Origin: Planctopirus ephydatiae
GTDB lineage: Bacteria > Planctomycetota > Planctomycetia > Planctomycetales > Planctomycetaceae
Assembly (NCBI RefSeq): GCF_007752345.1
Contig: NZ_CP036299.1
Span: 4,374,001 to 4,438,000 of the forward strand
DNA: 64,000 nucleotides
Direction of reading: 5' to 3'
Below are positions 54,345 through 63,620 of the stretch, piece by piece. The notes under the pieces were generated by a model. The model did no database searches and was not told the origin of the DNA. It saw only the letters and a list, made by a program, of their open reading frames with translations. The position numbers and the translations under genes are program-made. How positions within the stretch are numbered: the first letter of the stretch is position 1; every line of letters starts with the position of its first letter.

Positions 54345-55760
54345 TTATCTGCTCCATAGATTTTTGAGCAATTGCCACAACCCCTCTCGTGCTGTCGCTC
54401 CTGCACCATGGCACCAGCTGGCCAATCCTGAAAGCAGATTTTCAGAAACCTTAACACCCAGATGCGGCTTCCATCGTCCTTGGGGGGACACAATTACCTG
54501 TAAGGTCGTCAACTCCATGAGACCGGCAATTCCCCGCGTTCGACCATAGCCACTCGATCGATTTCCGCCAAAGGCCACTCGAGGATCTGCTGTCGGTGCA
54601 ATGAGATCATTGATGACCACACATCCAGTCGAGAGTTGTCGAGCCAGATGCATGGCTTTTTCCGCTCCGCCAAAGATCGAAGCTGACAACGCATGGTCTG
54701 ATTTCCGATCCTCTGCAAGCAGTTCCTCAATCGACTGATACTCGAACACAGTCGCCACCGGGACGAACAAATCACTGTGCAATACAGCGGCATCAGCAGC
54801 AAGATTCCCCAGAAGTACCGGTTGCCAGTCTTTCTCCTGACTCCAGGAACCTGCCAGAACTTGCCCACCCTGGGCCACTGTTTGTTCAAGGGTCTGCATC
54901 GCTGGTTCTGCATGAACACGATCCACTGCGCACGAACCTCCTCGAAGGCCGACTTCCTGCTGGAACAGATTCACCAGTTCATTGAGCCGGCCTTGAGGGC
55001 AATAAATTCTGCGTGGAGCCATGCACGTCGCTCCGCCATTGATCATCAGACCAAACGCGAGACATTGAGCTGCCAATTGAAAATTGGCATCCGGGAGCAA
55101 GTACAACGCATCACGACCGGAGAGCTCGAATGTGCCGGGTATGAGTTGCTCACTGGCTAACTTCAAAACGGCCTGGCCACCGGCGACGGAACCTGTCATG
55201 ACGACAAAATCTGGTCGTTGTGCAAGAACCTCGGCCACCTCGGCATGGCTCTCACCTGTCACATACATCAGGTCATCCGGCAGACCCGCTTCCACCAGCA
55301 GTCGTTTCAACAAATCAGAAACCGGCTGCGCCAGTCGTCCGGGTTTTAAGATGATCCCGTTACCCGCCATAAGCCCTTGAAGAACCTGTACTCCGGGCAG
55401 AAAGAGCGGATAGTTGGATGGCCCCACAACCAGAACAATGCCGTGAGGCTGGCGAAGTTCCCAAACTTTCGCACCTGGCATCCAGAGCGGTTGACCGCGT
55501 CTTGAGAGTTTTTTGGGCGAAAGTGCCCGCCCCGCCATCAGTTCCAGAAACTGGCACGCTTCGGCTAATGGAAGAATTTCCGCAGTCAGCGTCTCAAGAG
55601 ATTGCCTTTGAGGAATCGTGATCGTATCAATGATTTCTTGCTGCGAACTCACAAGAAGATGGCGAAATCGCCGGAAGATACGGGCTTTTTCTGCAATTGA
55701 GCGACGACTCCATTCCTGCTGTGCATGTCGTAGTTGAGGCATCACATCAGTTAGAGCCAC
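54345..55760 (-). CDS. Aldehyde dehydrogenase, probably carotenoid aldehyde (CrtNc/AldH-type)
   Basis: 471 aa. Catalytic E212 (FELSGRDA) and C246 (GGATCMAPRR) are 34 residues apart, the standard spacing. The Asn after PS in VVGPSNYPLF and the FGGNRSSGYGR C-terminal block are typical. In C30 carotenoid clusters such an enzyme oxidises the terminal aldehyde made by CrtP to the carboxylic acid. Its place between two carotenoid desaturase genes, 53 bp after the first and 170 bp before the second, supports that role. Confidence 0.87.
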   Translation of the reverse strand: MALTDVMPQLRHAQQEWSRRSIAEKARIFRRFRHLLVSSQQEIIDTITIPQRQSLETLTAEILPLAEACQFLELMAGRALSPKKLSRRGQPLWMPGAKVWELRQPHGIVLVVGPSNYPLFLPGVQVLQGLMAGNGIILKPGRLAQPVSDLLKRLLVEAGLPDDLMYVTGESHAEVAEVLAQRPDFVVMTGSVAGGQAVLKLASEQLIPGTFELSGRDALYLLPDANFQLAAQCLAFGLMINGGATCMAPRRIYCPQGRLNELVNLFQQEVGLRGGSCAVDRVHAEPAMQTLEQTVAQGGQVLAGSWSQEKDWQPVLLGNLAADAAVLHSDLFVPVATVFEYQSIEELLAEDRKSDHALSASIFGGAEKAMHLARQLSTGCVVINDLIAPTADPRVAFGGNRSSGYGRTRGIAGLMELTTLQVIVSPQGRWKPHLGVKVSENLLSGLASWCHGAGATAREGLWQLLKNLWSR

Positions 55761-55813
55761 AGATCTATCCCGAAAAACCCATCGACCTCATCATTCGACT
55801 CGATATCCAGCCT

Positions 55814-57475
55814 TTAACCTATCGAAGTCTTGCTGTCGGGGGCAGAGGTCAGTTGATGAATTTCATGATGGCTGCGACATGTGGCCAGACTTTCAACCAT
55901 TTGTACCTGCTCAACCGTAACCGTGTGATCAGCGAATATCGGTTGGGCAGCCTGCTGAGCTGGCGAATCGATAGCCGGGAAGGAAACATTTTGTTCGCCA
56001 AGATCTTCCAACAGGAGCTTTGAGGTGATTCTCGCTGATTCGTAGATAACGGGCAATCCGCTGCCAGGGTGAGTTCCTCCACCCACCAGATAGACACCGG
56101 GAATATCAGCAAATCGATTTCGGGGCCTCAGATGCAGCATCTGCTGGAGGTTATGTGCCAGGTTGAAGGTGGCACCACGATAGATTTCGAAGTCTTCATC
56201 CCAGTTTCGGGGTGTGACGATCTTCTCGTAGCGAATTCTCGATTCGATGTCTTTCAGGCCAAATTTCGATTTGAGCTGCTCAATCACGACTGCTCGAAAC
56301 TTTGCCTGCTGCTCGGGCCACTGAATGTTTTGGTGCTGGTGCGAAACGGGGACCAGCACGTAAAGGGTGCTGTGTCCCGCGGGAGCCAGTGAGTCGTCTG
56401 TCACGCTGGCATTCTGCACATAAATTGAAGGGTCTTTGGAGAGGATATGCCGCTGTTCGATGTCTTTGAGATTTCCCTCGTAATCTCCTGAAATCAAAAT
56501 ATTATGATGTGACAGATGATCGTAGCGCCCCTCGATCCCCAGATACATCATGAATGTCGAGCAACTGTATTGCTTGCGTGCCAGAATTCGGTTCGACCAT
56601 TTCGGGCGATGTTTCTCGGGCACCAGCCGTTCCATGCTGCGGGCAAAATCGCCATTCACCACAATGGCTTTAGCCCGATACTCGCCCTTGGTTGTCTTGG
56701 CACCGACAGCCCGCGAACCCTCGAACAAGAGTTGCTGAACTGGCTCTCCGTAATGAAACTGCACTCCCATCGAATGGGCGATTTCTGCCATTTTGTCAGA
56801 GACAGCGCTGCATCCGCCGTAGGGATGAAATACCCCGTGCTCGTACTCCAGGAATGAGAGAATTGTAAAGAGGCTTGGGCAGCGGAACGGTGACATCCCG
56901 AGATATTTGCTCTGAAAAGAAAACGCGAGCCGAAGCCTTGAATCTGAGAAGTATCGCTTGAGATCGCCATCAACGGACGCCCAGGGCCTGACAATGGGAA
57001 GTAACTTGAGAAGTGGAAGAGCCAGGACATCTTTGAGCGAGTTAAAAGGGGATTCAAGAATCGGGCGGAACATTTCCAGCTTGTGTCGATTCTCATCGAG
57101 AAATCGTCGAAAGTTCCGAGCGTCCTGTGGATTGAATTCGGCCAATGCCTGCTCCATACGAGTGACGTCTGGCGTCGCATCGAGCTGGCCACCATTTCCG
57201 AAGAGGAGTCGATACTGAGGATCGAGCCGCTTCATGGGGACATCAGTCATCAAATCTCGACCAACAGCAGCAAAGATCTCGTGGAGAACTCGCGGGTAGA
57301 GGAAGAATGTGGGCCCGTAGTCAAAGCGATAGCCATCAGCATTCAGGGCTGATGTGCGACCACCAGCAACTTCGCGACGTTCGAGGACGCGTACTCGCTT
57401 TCCCCGGCTCGCCAGTAGCATGGCTGCCGCCAGACCACCGGGGCCACCACCGACAATGATGACATCACTCTCCAC
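55814..57475 (-). CDS. CrtN-type carotenoid desaturase (C30)
   Basis: 553 aa. The FAD motif VIIVGGGPGGLAAAMLLASRGKRVRVLERREVAGG is at the very N-terminus, followed by GYRFDYGPTFFLYPRVL. The C-terminal block is GVYLVGGGTHPGSGLPVIYESARIT, typical of phytoene/dehydrosqualene desaturases. A tail of about 50 residues beyond that is extra. It is the first gene of the operon and likely introduces the conjugated double bonds. No crtM or squalene-synthase-like gene is in the window, so the substrate must come from elsewhere. Confidence 0.88.
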   Translation of the reverse strand: MESDVIIVGGGPGGLAAAMLLASRGKRVRVLERREVAGGRTSALNADGYRFDYGPTFFLYPRVLHEIFAAVGRDLMTDVPMKRLDPQYRLLFGNGGQLDATPDVTRMEQALAEFNPQDARNFRRFLDENRHKLEMFRPILESPFNSLKDVLALPLLKLLPIVRPWASVDGDLKRYFSDSRLRLAFSFQSKYLGMSPFRCPSLFTILSFLEYEHGVFHPYGGCSAVSDKMAEIAHSMGVQFHYGEPVQQLLFEGSRAVGAKTTKGEYRAKAIVVNGDFARSMERLVPEKHRPKWSNRILARKQYSCSTFMMYLGIEGRYDHLSHHNILISGDYEGNLKDIEQRHILSKDPSIYVQNASVTDDSLAPAGHSTLYVLVPVSHQHQNIQWPEQQAKFRAVVIEQLKSKFGLKDIESRIRYEKIVTPRNWDEDFEIYRGATFNLAHNLQQMLHLRPRNRFADIPGVYLVGGGTHPGSGLPVIYESARITSKLLLEDLGEQNVSFPAIDSPAQQAAQPIFADHTVTVEQVQMVESLATCRSHHEIHQLTSAPDSKTSIG

Positions 57476-57606
57476 TCACAAACTCCTCATGGGGAAGACA
57501 GTTCAGGAAGGCTTCCCGGGTGATGTCCAGACTTTTGAATCTCTTTTCGAATTTTCGCTTGGAAACGCCGTCATAAGCGAAGAATTTCTCGATTCCCCGC
57601 CACTTA

Positions 57607-57654
57607 GTGAGAATTATGCACACTTGACGAAAATCGCCCAGTAGAAATTCTCAC
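57607..57654. promoter_or_regulatory. 9-bp inverted repeat upstream of the carotenoid operon
   Basis: GTGAGAATT (57607-57615) and AATTCTCAC (57646-57654) are exact complements 30 bases apart, about 130-180 bp before the first carotenoid gene on the minus strand and about 140 bp before the plus-strand DUF1294 gene. The remainder of this 319-bp divergent spacer shows nothing else. Operator candidate. Confidence 0.4.
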
Positions 57655-57794
57655 GGCACTCACCAGTAATCACGGCAAACCGTTCGAACAAAACCTCCGA
57701 ATTGAGCATTCTGAGTGCGATCAGCATACTTCTCTGAGTGGAAATAAACACCCTGCTGAATGAGCTCGCTCGTCAACTTCTTTGAAGATCCCTC

Positions 57795-58307
57795 ATGGCG
57801 CAACGTACTTTTGTCCAGAATTTCAACTCGCGTCTGCAATCCAGCCTGGTGATCTTCTCTTTCCTCTGGCTAAGCGTGGCGTTTTTCTGGCTCTACCGGG
57901 CAGTGACTCTTGCAGGACAGAAGATTGACTTTTTTGTCGCGATCTACCTCTTTTTAACGATCCTTTGCAGTTTAGTGGGTTTTGTTCTGGCGTTCATTGA
58001 TAAGCGTCGGTCAGTACGAGATCGGCCTCGTATTTCAGAACAAACACTCCATGCCTTTTCCCTCGCCGGGGGCTGGCCGGGAACTTGTATCGGCAACTGG
58101 ATTTTTCGCCACAAAACACAAAAGACCTCCTATCAGGCGATGTTCTGGCTGATTGTGTTGGGACACCTTTCAATCGTCTCTTATTGCCTTTATCTCACCT
58201 GGTGGCCAGCCAATTCTGAGGCAGCCAACATTTCCAAGCTTCCATCGACCAGCCTCCCTCGGATCAATCCTCAACCTCTTCCTCCACCGTCTGGTACAGC
58301 CGAGTGA
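57795..58307 (+). CDS. DUF1294-family small membrane protein
   Basis: 170 aa. Two hydrophobic helices near the N-terminus (SSLVIFSFLWLSVAFFWLY and FFVAIYLFLTILCSLVGFVLAFIDKR) are followed by RISEQTLHAFSLAGGWPGTCIGNWIFRHKTQK, the DUF1294 signature, and a third helix (MFWLIVLGHLSIVSYCLYL). Many homologues are fused to a cold-shock domain; this one lacks it. The tail is Pro/Ser-rich. Function of the family is unknown. Confidence 0.85.
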   Translation: MAQRTFVQNFNSRLQSSLVIFSFLWLSVAFFWLYRAVTLAGQKIDFFVAIYLFLTILCSLVGFVLAFIDKRRSVRDRPRISEQTLHAFSLAGGWPGTCIGNWIFRHKTQKTSYQAMFWLIVLGHLSIVSYCLYLTWWPANSEAANISKLPSTSLPRINPQPLPPPSGTAE

Positions 58308-58438
58308 ATGTCCGCTTTTCCCATTCTTTCTGCAGCCCGCTGACTGATATCAGTTACGAATCGAGCTTCTTCGAGCTAGTATGGGGCTTGATCAAATTCC
58401 CTTGGCCGTGGCCACTTTGCCATTGAAGAAGACGCCTC

Positions 58439-59611
58439 ATGATTTCGCAGGAACTCACCACTCAACTTGCCAAAGCCCCCACACCCGGCGATGTCTTCGA
58501 GCGGCTCATCGAACAACTGGAGGCTCAGAAATCCTGGCATCTTCTTTTCGATGCACTGCTCGCCCAATCAAAGCTCAAACTGGGTCTTGCCACTCTCAAA
58601 CCCACATCGTTTGAAGATGTCCCTGCTGCTCTCAGGCCACAATTCGAGAAAGATTATGCGACAGCCGCCCGAGTGGTTGGTACAGCACTCCTCGGCCAGA
58701 AAGACATCACCGGAGCGTACCCCTACTTTCAGGCGATTCGCGATCTCGAACCTTTGACTGCTGCTTTGAAGGCGGTCCCCTTGCCTGTCACCTGGTCAGA
58801 AGAGGCGCAATCGCTCATTCAGTTAGCACTTTATCAAAAGGTGGCACCCGAACGCGGTGTCGAAATGATGCTCAAACTGCAGGGCACCTGCAGCACGATC
58901 ACGGCACTCGACCAGATCTTTGCTGAACTTCCATCCGAAGCCCGCTCGCGCTGCGCTGTTCTCATGGTTCGCAATCTGCACCATGACCTGCTATCGAATC
59001 TCTCACGCGAAGTCCTGCAGAAGTCTCCGCTCGCCATGCCTCCCAAGACCATTCGTGAAGCGATTACTGGCCGCGACTGGCTCTTTGCAGAGTCAAACTA
59101 CCATATCGACGTTTCTCACCTGCACAGTGTGGTGCGCTTTGCCCGTTCGATCATGAACAGCCCCGCCGATCTCGCATTGGCACGCGATCTTGCCGAATAT
59201 GGATCGATGCTCGACCCTCAGTTGCAATACTCGGCTGAACCTCCTTTTGACGACTACTACGCAGCCCATCAGCAATTCTTTTCTGTGCTGCTCGAATCGA
59301 CACCGGACGAACATCTCGCGTGGTTTCAGAAAAAACTTGATGCCGAGCCTGATGCTCCTGATCGCGCTTTGATTGCTTACGTGATGGTCGATCTCCTGGC
59401 TCGCCGGAAACTTCTCAAAGAAGCGATTCCCTTAGCGAGAACTCACTTGATTGGTGCCGACCCCCAGTTTCTGGCAGCTTTTTCTGAGTTGTGCCGGGAT
59501 GCCGGCGAGTGGGGCGTGCTTGCCGAGGTTGCCGCTGAAGAGAATGAACCCGTTCTCTATGCTGCGGCTGTGGCTGCTCAATGCCATCAGCCAGCTAATC
59601 GTTCTGAGTAA
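58439..59611 (+). CDS. Helical repeat protein of unknown function
   Basis: 390 aa, soluble and nearly all helical. The pattern of paired helices of about 35 residues ([28 protein letters not shown], later [32 protein letters not shown]) resembles TPR/HEAT-like scaffolds. No catalytic motif. It precedes rph by 65 bp on the same strand and may share its transcript, but that is only a positional hint. Confidence 0.65.
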   Translation: MISQELTTQLAKAPTPGDVFERLIEQLEAQKSWHLLFDALLAQSKLKLGLATLKPTSFEDVPAALRPQFEKDYATAARVVGTALLGQKDITGAYPYFQAIRDLEPLTAALKAVPLPVTWSEEAQSLIQLALYQKVAPERGVEMMLKLQGTCSTITALDQIFAELPSEARSRCAVLMVRNLHHDLLSNLSREVLQKSPLAMPPKTIREAITGRDWLFAESNYHIDVSHLHSVVRFARSIMNSPADLALARDLAEYGSMLDPQLQYSAEPPFDDYYAAHQQFFSVLLESTPDEHLAWFQKKLDAEPDAPDRALIAYVMVDLLARRKLLKEAIPLARTHLIGADPQFLAAFSELCRDAGEWGVLAEVAAEENEPVLYAAAVAAQCHQPANRSE

Positions 59612-59676
59612 AACATTTATCGATAGAACTTCGATTTCATTTCCACATTGAACGACAACTTGGGAGCACAGGCAAG

Positions 59677-60396
59677 ATGAGACATGATGGTCGCCAGCCA
59701 GATGAACTGCGTCCGATTCGAATTCAGCGTCAGTTCACCAAAGTCGCCCCAGGCAGCGTGCTGATCTCGGCTGGTGACACAACTTTGCTCGTGACCGCCA
59801 GCATTGATGAAACCCTGCCTCCGTGGAAGGCCGCCGATCCTGCAGCTCAAAAAGGCTGGCTCACTGCCGAATACTGTATGCTCCCTGGCAGTACCTCTCC
59901 CCGTAAGCGCCGCGAACGCGAAAAGGTCGATGGCCGCTCGACTGAAATCCAAAGGCTCATTGGCCGCAGCTTGCGGGCCTGCGTTGATTTTGAAGCATTG
60001 GGGCCGCGCACGATTATGATCGACGTGGAAGTTCTGCAGGCCGATGGTGGCACCCGCACATTGGGTATTACCGGCGGCTACATTGCCCTGTGCGATGCGA
60101 TTGCGACCTTAGGTGATAAGGTTTCGAAAGATCGCCCTGTACTGACCGCTTCGATTGCTGCAGTGAGCGTCGGGATTTCGAACGGCACACCGATCCTGGA
60201 TCTGGACTATATCGAAGACAGCCAGGCAGAAGTCGATCTCAATGTGGTCATGACGGGTGCGGGCGAGTTTATCGAGATTCAAGGAACAGCCGAAGGCCGC
60301 TCGTTTACCCGCGAGCAGCTGGATCAACAGCTTTCACTGGCTGAGAAAGGCATTCGCCAACTCATGGAACTCCAGCGAGCGGCCTTGAAGGGCTGA
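59677..60396 (+). CDS. rph: Ribonuclease PH
   Basis: 239 aa, the usual length. 3'-5' phosphorolytic trimming of tRNA precursors. Family motifs: [19 protein letters not shown] at the N-terminus, [38 protein letters not shown], and [23 protein letters not shown] with the conserved Asp. Nothing is unusual about it apart from the longer spacer to its right, which holds a repeat. Confidence 0.96.
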   Translation: MRHDGRQPDELRPIRIQRQFTKVAPGSVLISAGDTTLLVTASIDETLPPWKAADPAAQKGWLTAEYCMLPGSTSPRKRREREKVDGRSTEIQRLIGRSLRACVDFEALGPRTIMIDVEVLQADGGTRTLGITGGYIALCDAIATLGDKVSKDRPVLTASIAAVSVGISNGTPILDLDYIEDSQAEVDLNVVMTGAGEFIEIQGTAEGRSFTREQLDQQLSLAEKGIRQLMELQRAALKG

Positions 60397-60434
60397 TTGC
60401 ATTTGCCTCGGTTGCGAGTGCTGAGTTGGGAGTC

Positions 60435-60463
60435 TGTGCGTTCCGTAAGAACTTCATCGCACC
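60435..60463. repeat. TTCCGTAAG repeat (family C, copy 3)
   Basis: TGTGCGTTCCGTAAG followed by AACTTCATCGCACC. GTGCG and CGCAC at the ends are inverted, and GTTC/GAAC form an inner palindrome. Between rph and the HEAT/DMP19 gene. Confidence 0.6.
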
Positions 60464-60517
60464 TTACCTCAGAGGGAATAAAAAGTACCCACACCCGTCC
60501 TCTTTAAGCGACACTTA

Positions 60518-61969
60518 TCAATCTGGGACTACAAAGTGTTCTTTATGTTTGATCGCATACAATGCCAGTAGGGCTTCCACATTTTCACTACATTCGAAGT
60601 AGCGATTATCCAACCCATCAACAACTTGATCTTTTTTACTGGTAAATGCGGCGAGCTGACGGTGCCGGGTGTCGTTATCAACCGATGGACCTGCAGTTCC
60701 AAACAACTTGGTTGCCTCCTGTAAGATTGATGCACGCTTCTCAGCACCGATCGCCTTTAATCCAGCAAGCGCTGACTTCCAGTGATCGCCCGATGAATTC
60801 ACGAAATATTGTGAATGCCCTCCGTTGCAGACTTCGCTGTCGTACATAAATACAGCATAGTAGTGCTTTTGAGGAGACGAAAGTTGATCGAACCCTTGTT
60901 TATCCAAAGCATCAAAGATGACCTCACGCGCATTCGTCACACCAGACAATATCGCCAGTGCCTCTGCTGCAGCTCTTTGAATCTTCTCGTTACCTGACGT
61001 CAATTCCGATCGAAACAACTCTTCTGCTGAGGCATCAGGGTGATTTGCATAAGCGATAAGTGCCTCGGAATAATTGTAGCCATGAGGGTAATCGGCAACG
61101 AGAGGCTTCAGCGTCTTAAGAAGCGGCAGAAGTGTGTCATGAGGAATTTTATGGCCTGCTGTATTCAATGCCCGAATGATGTACTGAAGCTGTTTGTTCT
61201 CGATGGAAAAATAATCGGACGAGAGCAGAATAGACATCGCACGATTGGTATCGATTGCAAGCAATAGACCAGGAGCACGACCACTGACCGAGTTATCGGG
61301 ACGATCCAGCAGTTTCGTTAATGCTGGAACCATGGCATCGAGGAATTCCGGGGTGCATCGTTTGGCTCGAATTCCTCCTTCGACACCCATCATCGCGAAA
61401 GAGCGAACATAGTCGTCATCATCACCCAGAGCTCTCAGCATGGGCTCAATACATTCAGACGTGCCGATGTTACCTAGAGCATGAGCAGCATACTTGCGAA
61501 AATAGCTGTCATTATGCTGCATATAATTAGCCAGAGGCTGTGCTGCCTGGGGCGACCCAGACGACTCTAGTAAATCGGCAATTCGCTCGAAAGGCGATGC
61601 CGGGCCAGGGACATAACCTCCGTCACCGAATTTCATCGAAGCAGTTTTGGGATTGTTAAGTGCATTAATAAGCATTGGTACGGCCTTCATGCCGACCAGT
61701 TGAAGACGATCAAAGTTGAAGTGTTTGTCCTTCTCATCAAAGAGTTGATCGACCATTTTCTGGATTTCTTCATCCGAAATATCGTCAGGGATCGTTAACG
61801 CTTTTCGAGAGGCGAAATAGTCAGCAGCGGCTTGCTTGTAGTCGGGATTTTTCAACCAGTCGCTAAAACCACCATTTTCGCCATGGCGAGGTCTGAGCAT
61901 TCGATATGTAATGAAGGTTCCTATGGAGATTATTACGACGATCCCTAAAATGAATGCGGCGTATTTCAT
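60518..61969 (-). CDS. Membrane-anchored HEAT-repeat protein with C-terminal DMP19-like domain
   Basis: 483 aa. One N-terminal membrane helix (AFILGIVVIISIGTFITYRML). Residues about 90-335 contain HEAT-like repeats (YFRKYAAHALGNIGTSECIEPMLRALGDDDDYVRSFAMMGVEGGI). From about 360 a DMP19/DUF4375-like domain appears (VFMYDSEVCNGGHSQYFVNSSGDHWKSALAGLKAIGAEKR). DMP19 was described as a DNA-mimic protein in Neisseria; whether that applies here is unknown. Composition is more A/T-rich than that of neighbours such as rph, which may mean later acquisition. Confidence 0.75.
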   Translation of the reverse strand: MKYAAFILGIVVIISIGTFITYRMLRPRHGENGGFSDWLKNPDYKQAAADYFASRKALTIPDDISDEEIQKMVDQLFDEKDKHFNFDRLQLVGMKAVPMLINALNNPKTASMKFGDGGYVPGPASPFERIADLLESSGSPQAAQPLANYMQHNDSYFRKYAAHALGNIGTSECIEPMLRALGDDDDYVRSFAMMGVEGGIRAKRCTPEFLDAMVPALTKLLDRPDNSVSGRAPGLLLAIDTNRAMSILLSSDYFSIENKQLQYIIRALNTAGHKIPHDTLLPLLKTLKPLVADYPHGYNYSEALIAYANHPDASAEELFRSELTSGNEKIQRAAAEALAILSGVTNAREVIFDALDKQGFDQLSSPQKHYYAVFMYDSEVCNGGHSQYFVNSSGDHWKSALAGLKAIGAEKRASILQEATKLFGTAGPSVDNDTRHRQLAAFTSKKDQVVDGLDNRYFECSENVEALLALYAIKHKEHFVVPD

Positions 61970-62108
61970 ACCATACCCTTAAAGATCTATGGTGGACTAC
62001 TGTTGGTCATTTTCAGACTTATTGCCAAGACTTATATAAACTCGCCATGGAGCTTGTGGTTGCCATCTGCTTTCTGCAAAACAACTGCTTGTTGAACGTT
62101 TGCTAGAA

Positions 62109-62137
62109 CATACTTGCCTGAAGCAGCAGCGAGCATG
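62109..62137. repeat. Degenerate copy of the CATGCTTGC hairpin family (family A)
   Basis: CATACTTGC and GCGAGCATG enclose 11 bases; two stem positions have become G-T type pairs relative to the good copies. Intergenic, 34 bp after the hemL stop. Confidence 0.45.
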
Positions 62138-62170
62138 GGACAAGGCAATATTCCTCCAGGCAAATCCCCT

Positions 62171-63502
62171 CTAGGCGATATCTCCCAGGGCTTCATCGGC
62201 TGCATCGAGAGTCTGCTTCAAGTGATCTTCCGTTAAAGCGGCAGACACAAAGTGGGCCTCGAACTGGCTGCAGGCGAGATAGATTCCTCGCTCGAGCATC
62301 CCATGAAAGAACCGGGCAAAGCGTTTTGTATCGCTCCGTTTCGCCACCTCATAACCGGTCACAACATCGGGATTAAAGAACAGTGTGATCATACTTCCCA
62401 CATGCGGGCACGTATGAGGCAGCCCATGCTTTGTGGCGAGTTCACTCAGGCCTTGAGCCAGGCGCGAGGTGTAGTTTGCCAGAGTTGCATAAGGCCGTTC
62501 ATCACGCAGCACACTGAGTGTGGCAATCCCGCTGGCCATCGCCACGGGGTTGCCGGAAAGCGTTCCCGCCTGATAGACCGGCCCGACTGGCGAAACCTTC
62601 CTCATGATATCGGCTCGCCCGCCATAGGCCCCGACAGGCATTCCGCCACCAATAATCTTTCCGAGAGTCGTCATATCGGGCGTGATCCCGAACAACTCCT
62701 GGGCACCACCATACGCCAGACGAAAACCGGTCATGACTTCATCGAAAATCAACACTGTTCCATGCTGAGAACACAACTCACGCAGCAGCTTCAGAAACTC
62801 GGGCGAAGGGACAACCAGACCCATATTCCCGACCACAGGTTCGAGAATCACCGCAGCAAACTGATTCGGCTGCTGACGAAATGCATTTGCCAATCCCTCG
62901 CAATCGTTGTACTCCAGAACGGTCGTATGTTCTGTCACGTTTGCAGGAATTCCCGGGCTCGATGGGACACCATGGGTCAAGGCTCCACTTCCTGCCGAAA
63001 CCAGCAGGCTGTCGACATGGCCATGATAACAACCTGCAAACTTGATCAATCGATCCCGACCGGTGAATCCCCGCGCGACACGGATGGCCGACATCGTGGC
63101 TTCAGTCCCCGAGTTCGTCATCCGCACCATCTCGATCGACGGGACGGCCTCAATGACCATTTGTGCCAGTTCATTCTCGGCTTCACAAGGGGCACCAAAG
63201 CTCGTACCTCTATCGACAGCCGCATGAATGGCGGCAGTTACCATGGGATGGCGATGCCCTAAAATGTGCGGGCCCCACGAACCGATGTAATCGAGGTATC
63301 GATTCCCATCAATGTCATACAGGTAAGGTCCTTCCCCACGATCCATAACGACGGGTGTGCCACCGACACCACCAAAAGCACGAGCGGGGCTGTTGACACC
63401 GCCGGGAATCAGCTTTTGAGCCGCTGCAAAGACGTCCTCACTGCGAGAGTGATTCAAACGAACTCTATTCTCAATCGATCGAGGTGAATGAGCGACAGAC
63501 AT
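62171..63502 (-). CDS. hemL: Glutamate-1-semialdehyde 2,1-aminomutase
   Basis: 443 aa from ATG 63502; a longer in-frame start at 63562 adds a Cys-rich stretch unlike the family. It makes 5-aminolevulinate from glutamate-1-semialdehyde in tetrapyrrole synthesis, with PLP. Family blocks: IPGGVNSPARAFGGVGGTP, SGTEATMSAIRVARGFTGRDR, FDEVMTGFRLAYGGAQ with the cofactor Asp, and TLGKIIGGGMPVGAYGG with the PLP-binding lysine. No other heme gene is adjacent. Confidence 0.95.
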   Translation of the reverse strand: MSVAHSPRSIENRVRLNHSRSEDVFAAAQKLIPGGVNSPARAFGGVGGTPVVMDRGEGPYLYDIDGNRYLDYIGSWGPHILGHRHPMVTAAIHAAVDRGTSFGAPCEAENELAQMVIEAVPSIEMVRMTNSGTEATMSAIRVARGFTGRDRLIKFAGCYHGHVDSLLVSAGSGALTHGVPSSPGIPANVTEHTTVLEYNDCEGLANAFRQQPNQFAAVILEPVVGNMGLVVPSPEFLKLLRELCSQHGTVLIFDEVMTGFRLAYGGAQELFGITPDMTTLGKIIGGGMPVGAYGGRADIMRKVSPVGPVYQAGTLSGNPVAMASGIATLSVLRDERPYATLANYTSRLAQGLSELATKHGLPHTCPHVGSMITLFFNPDVVTGYEVAKRSDTKRFARFFHGMLERGIYLACSQFEAHFVSAALTEDHLKQTLDAADEALGDIA

Positions 63503-63620
63503 GCAGCATCCCAGCAGAAAATCAGCCATCAACAAATGCCTGCAACCGCAAAATGGCTGCACTCAGCATGAGAAGTTTAGGCAACCACGTGTACTTCGCA
63601 AATGAGACCGATATTCGGGC

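Noticed and set aside
62252-63262. 336-residue open frame on the plus strand
   Set aside because: Antisense shadow of hemL with unnatural composition.
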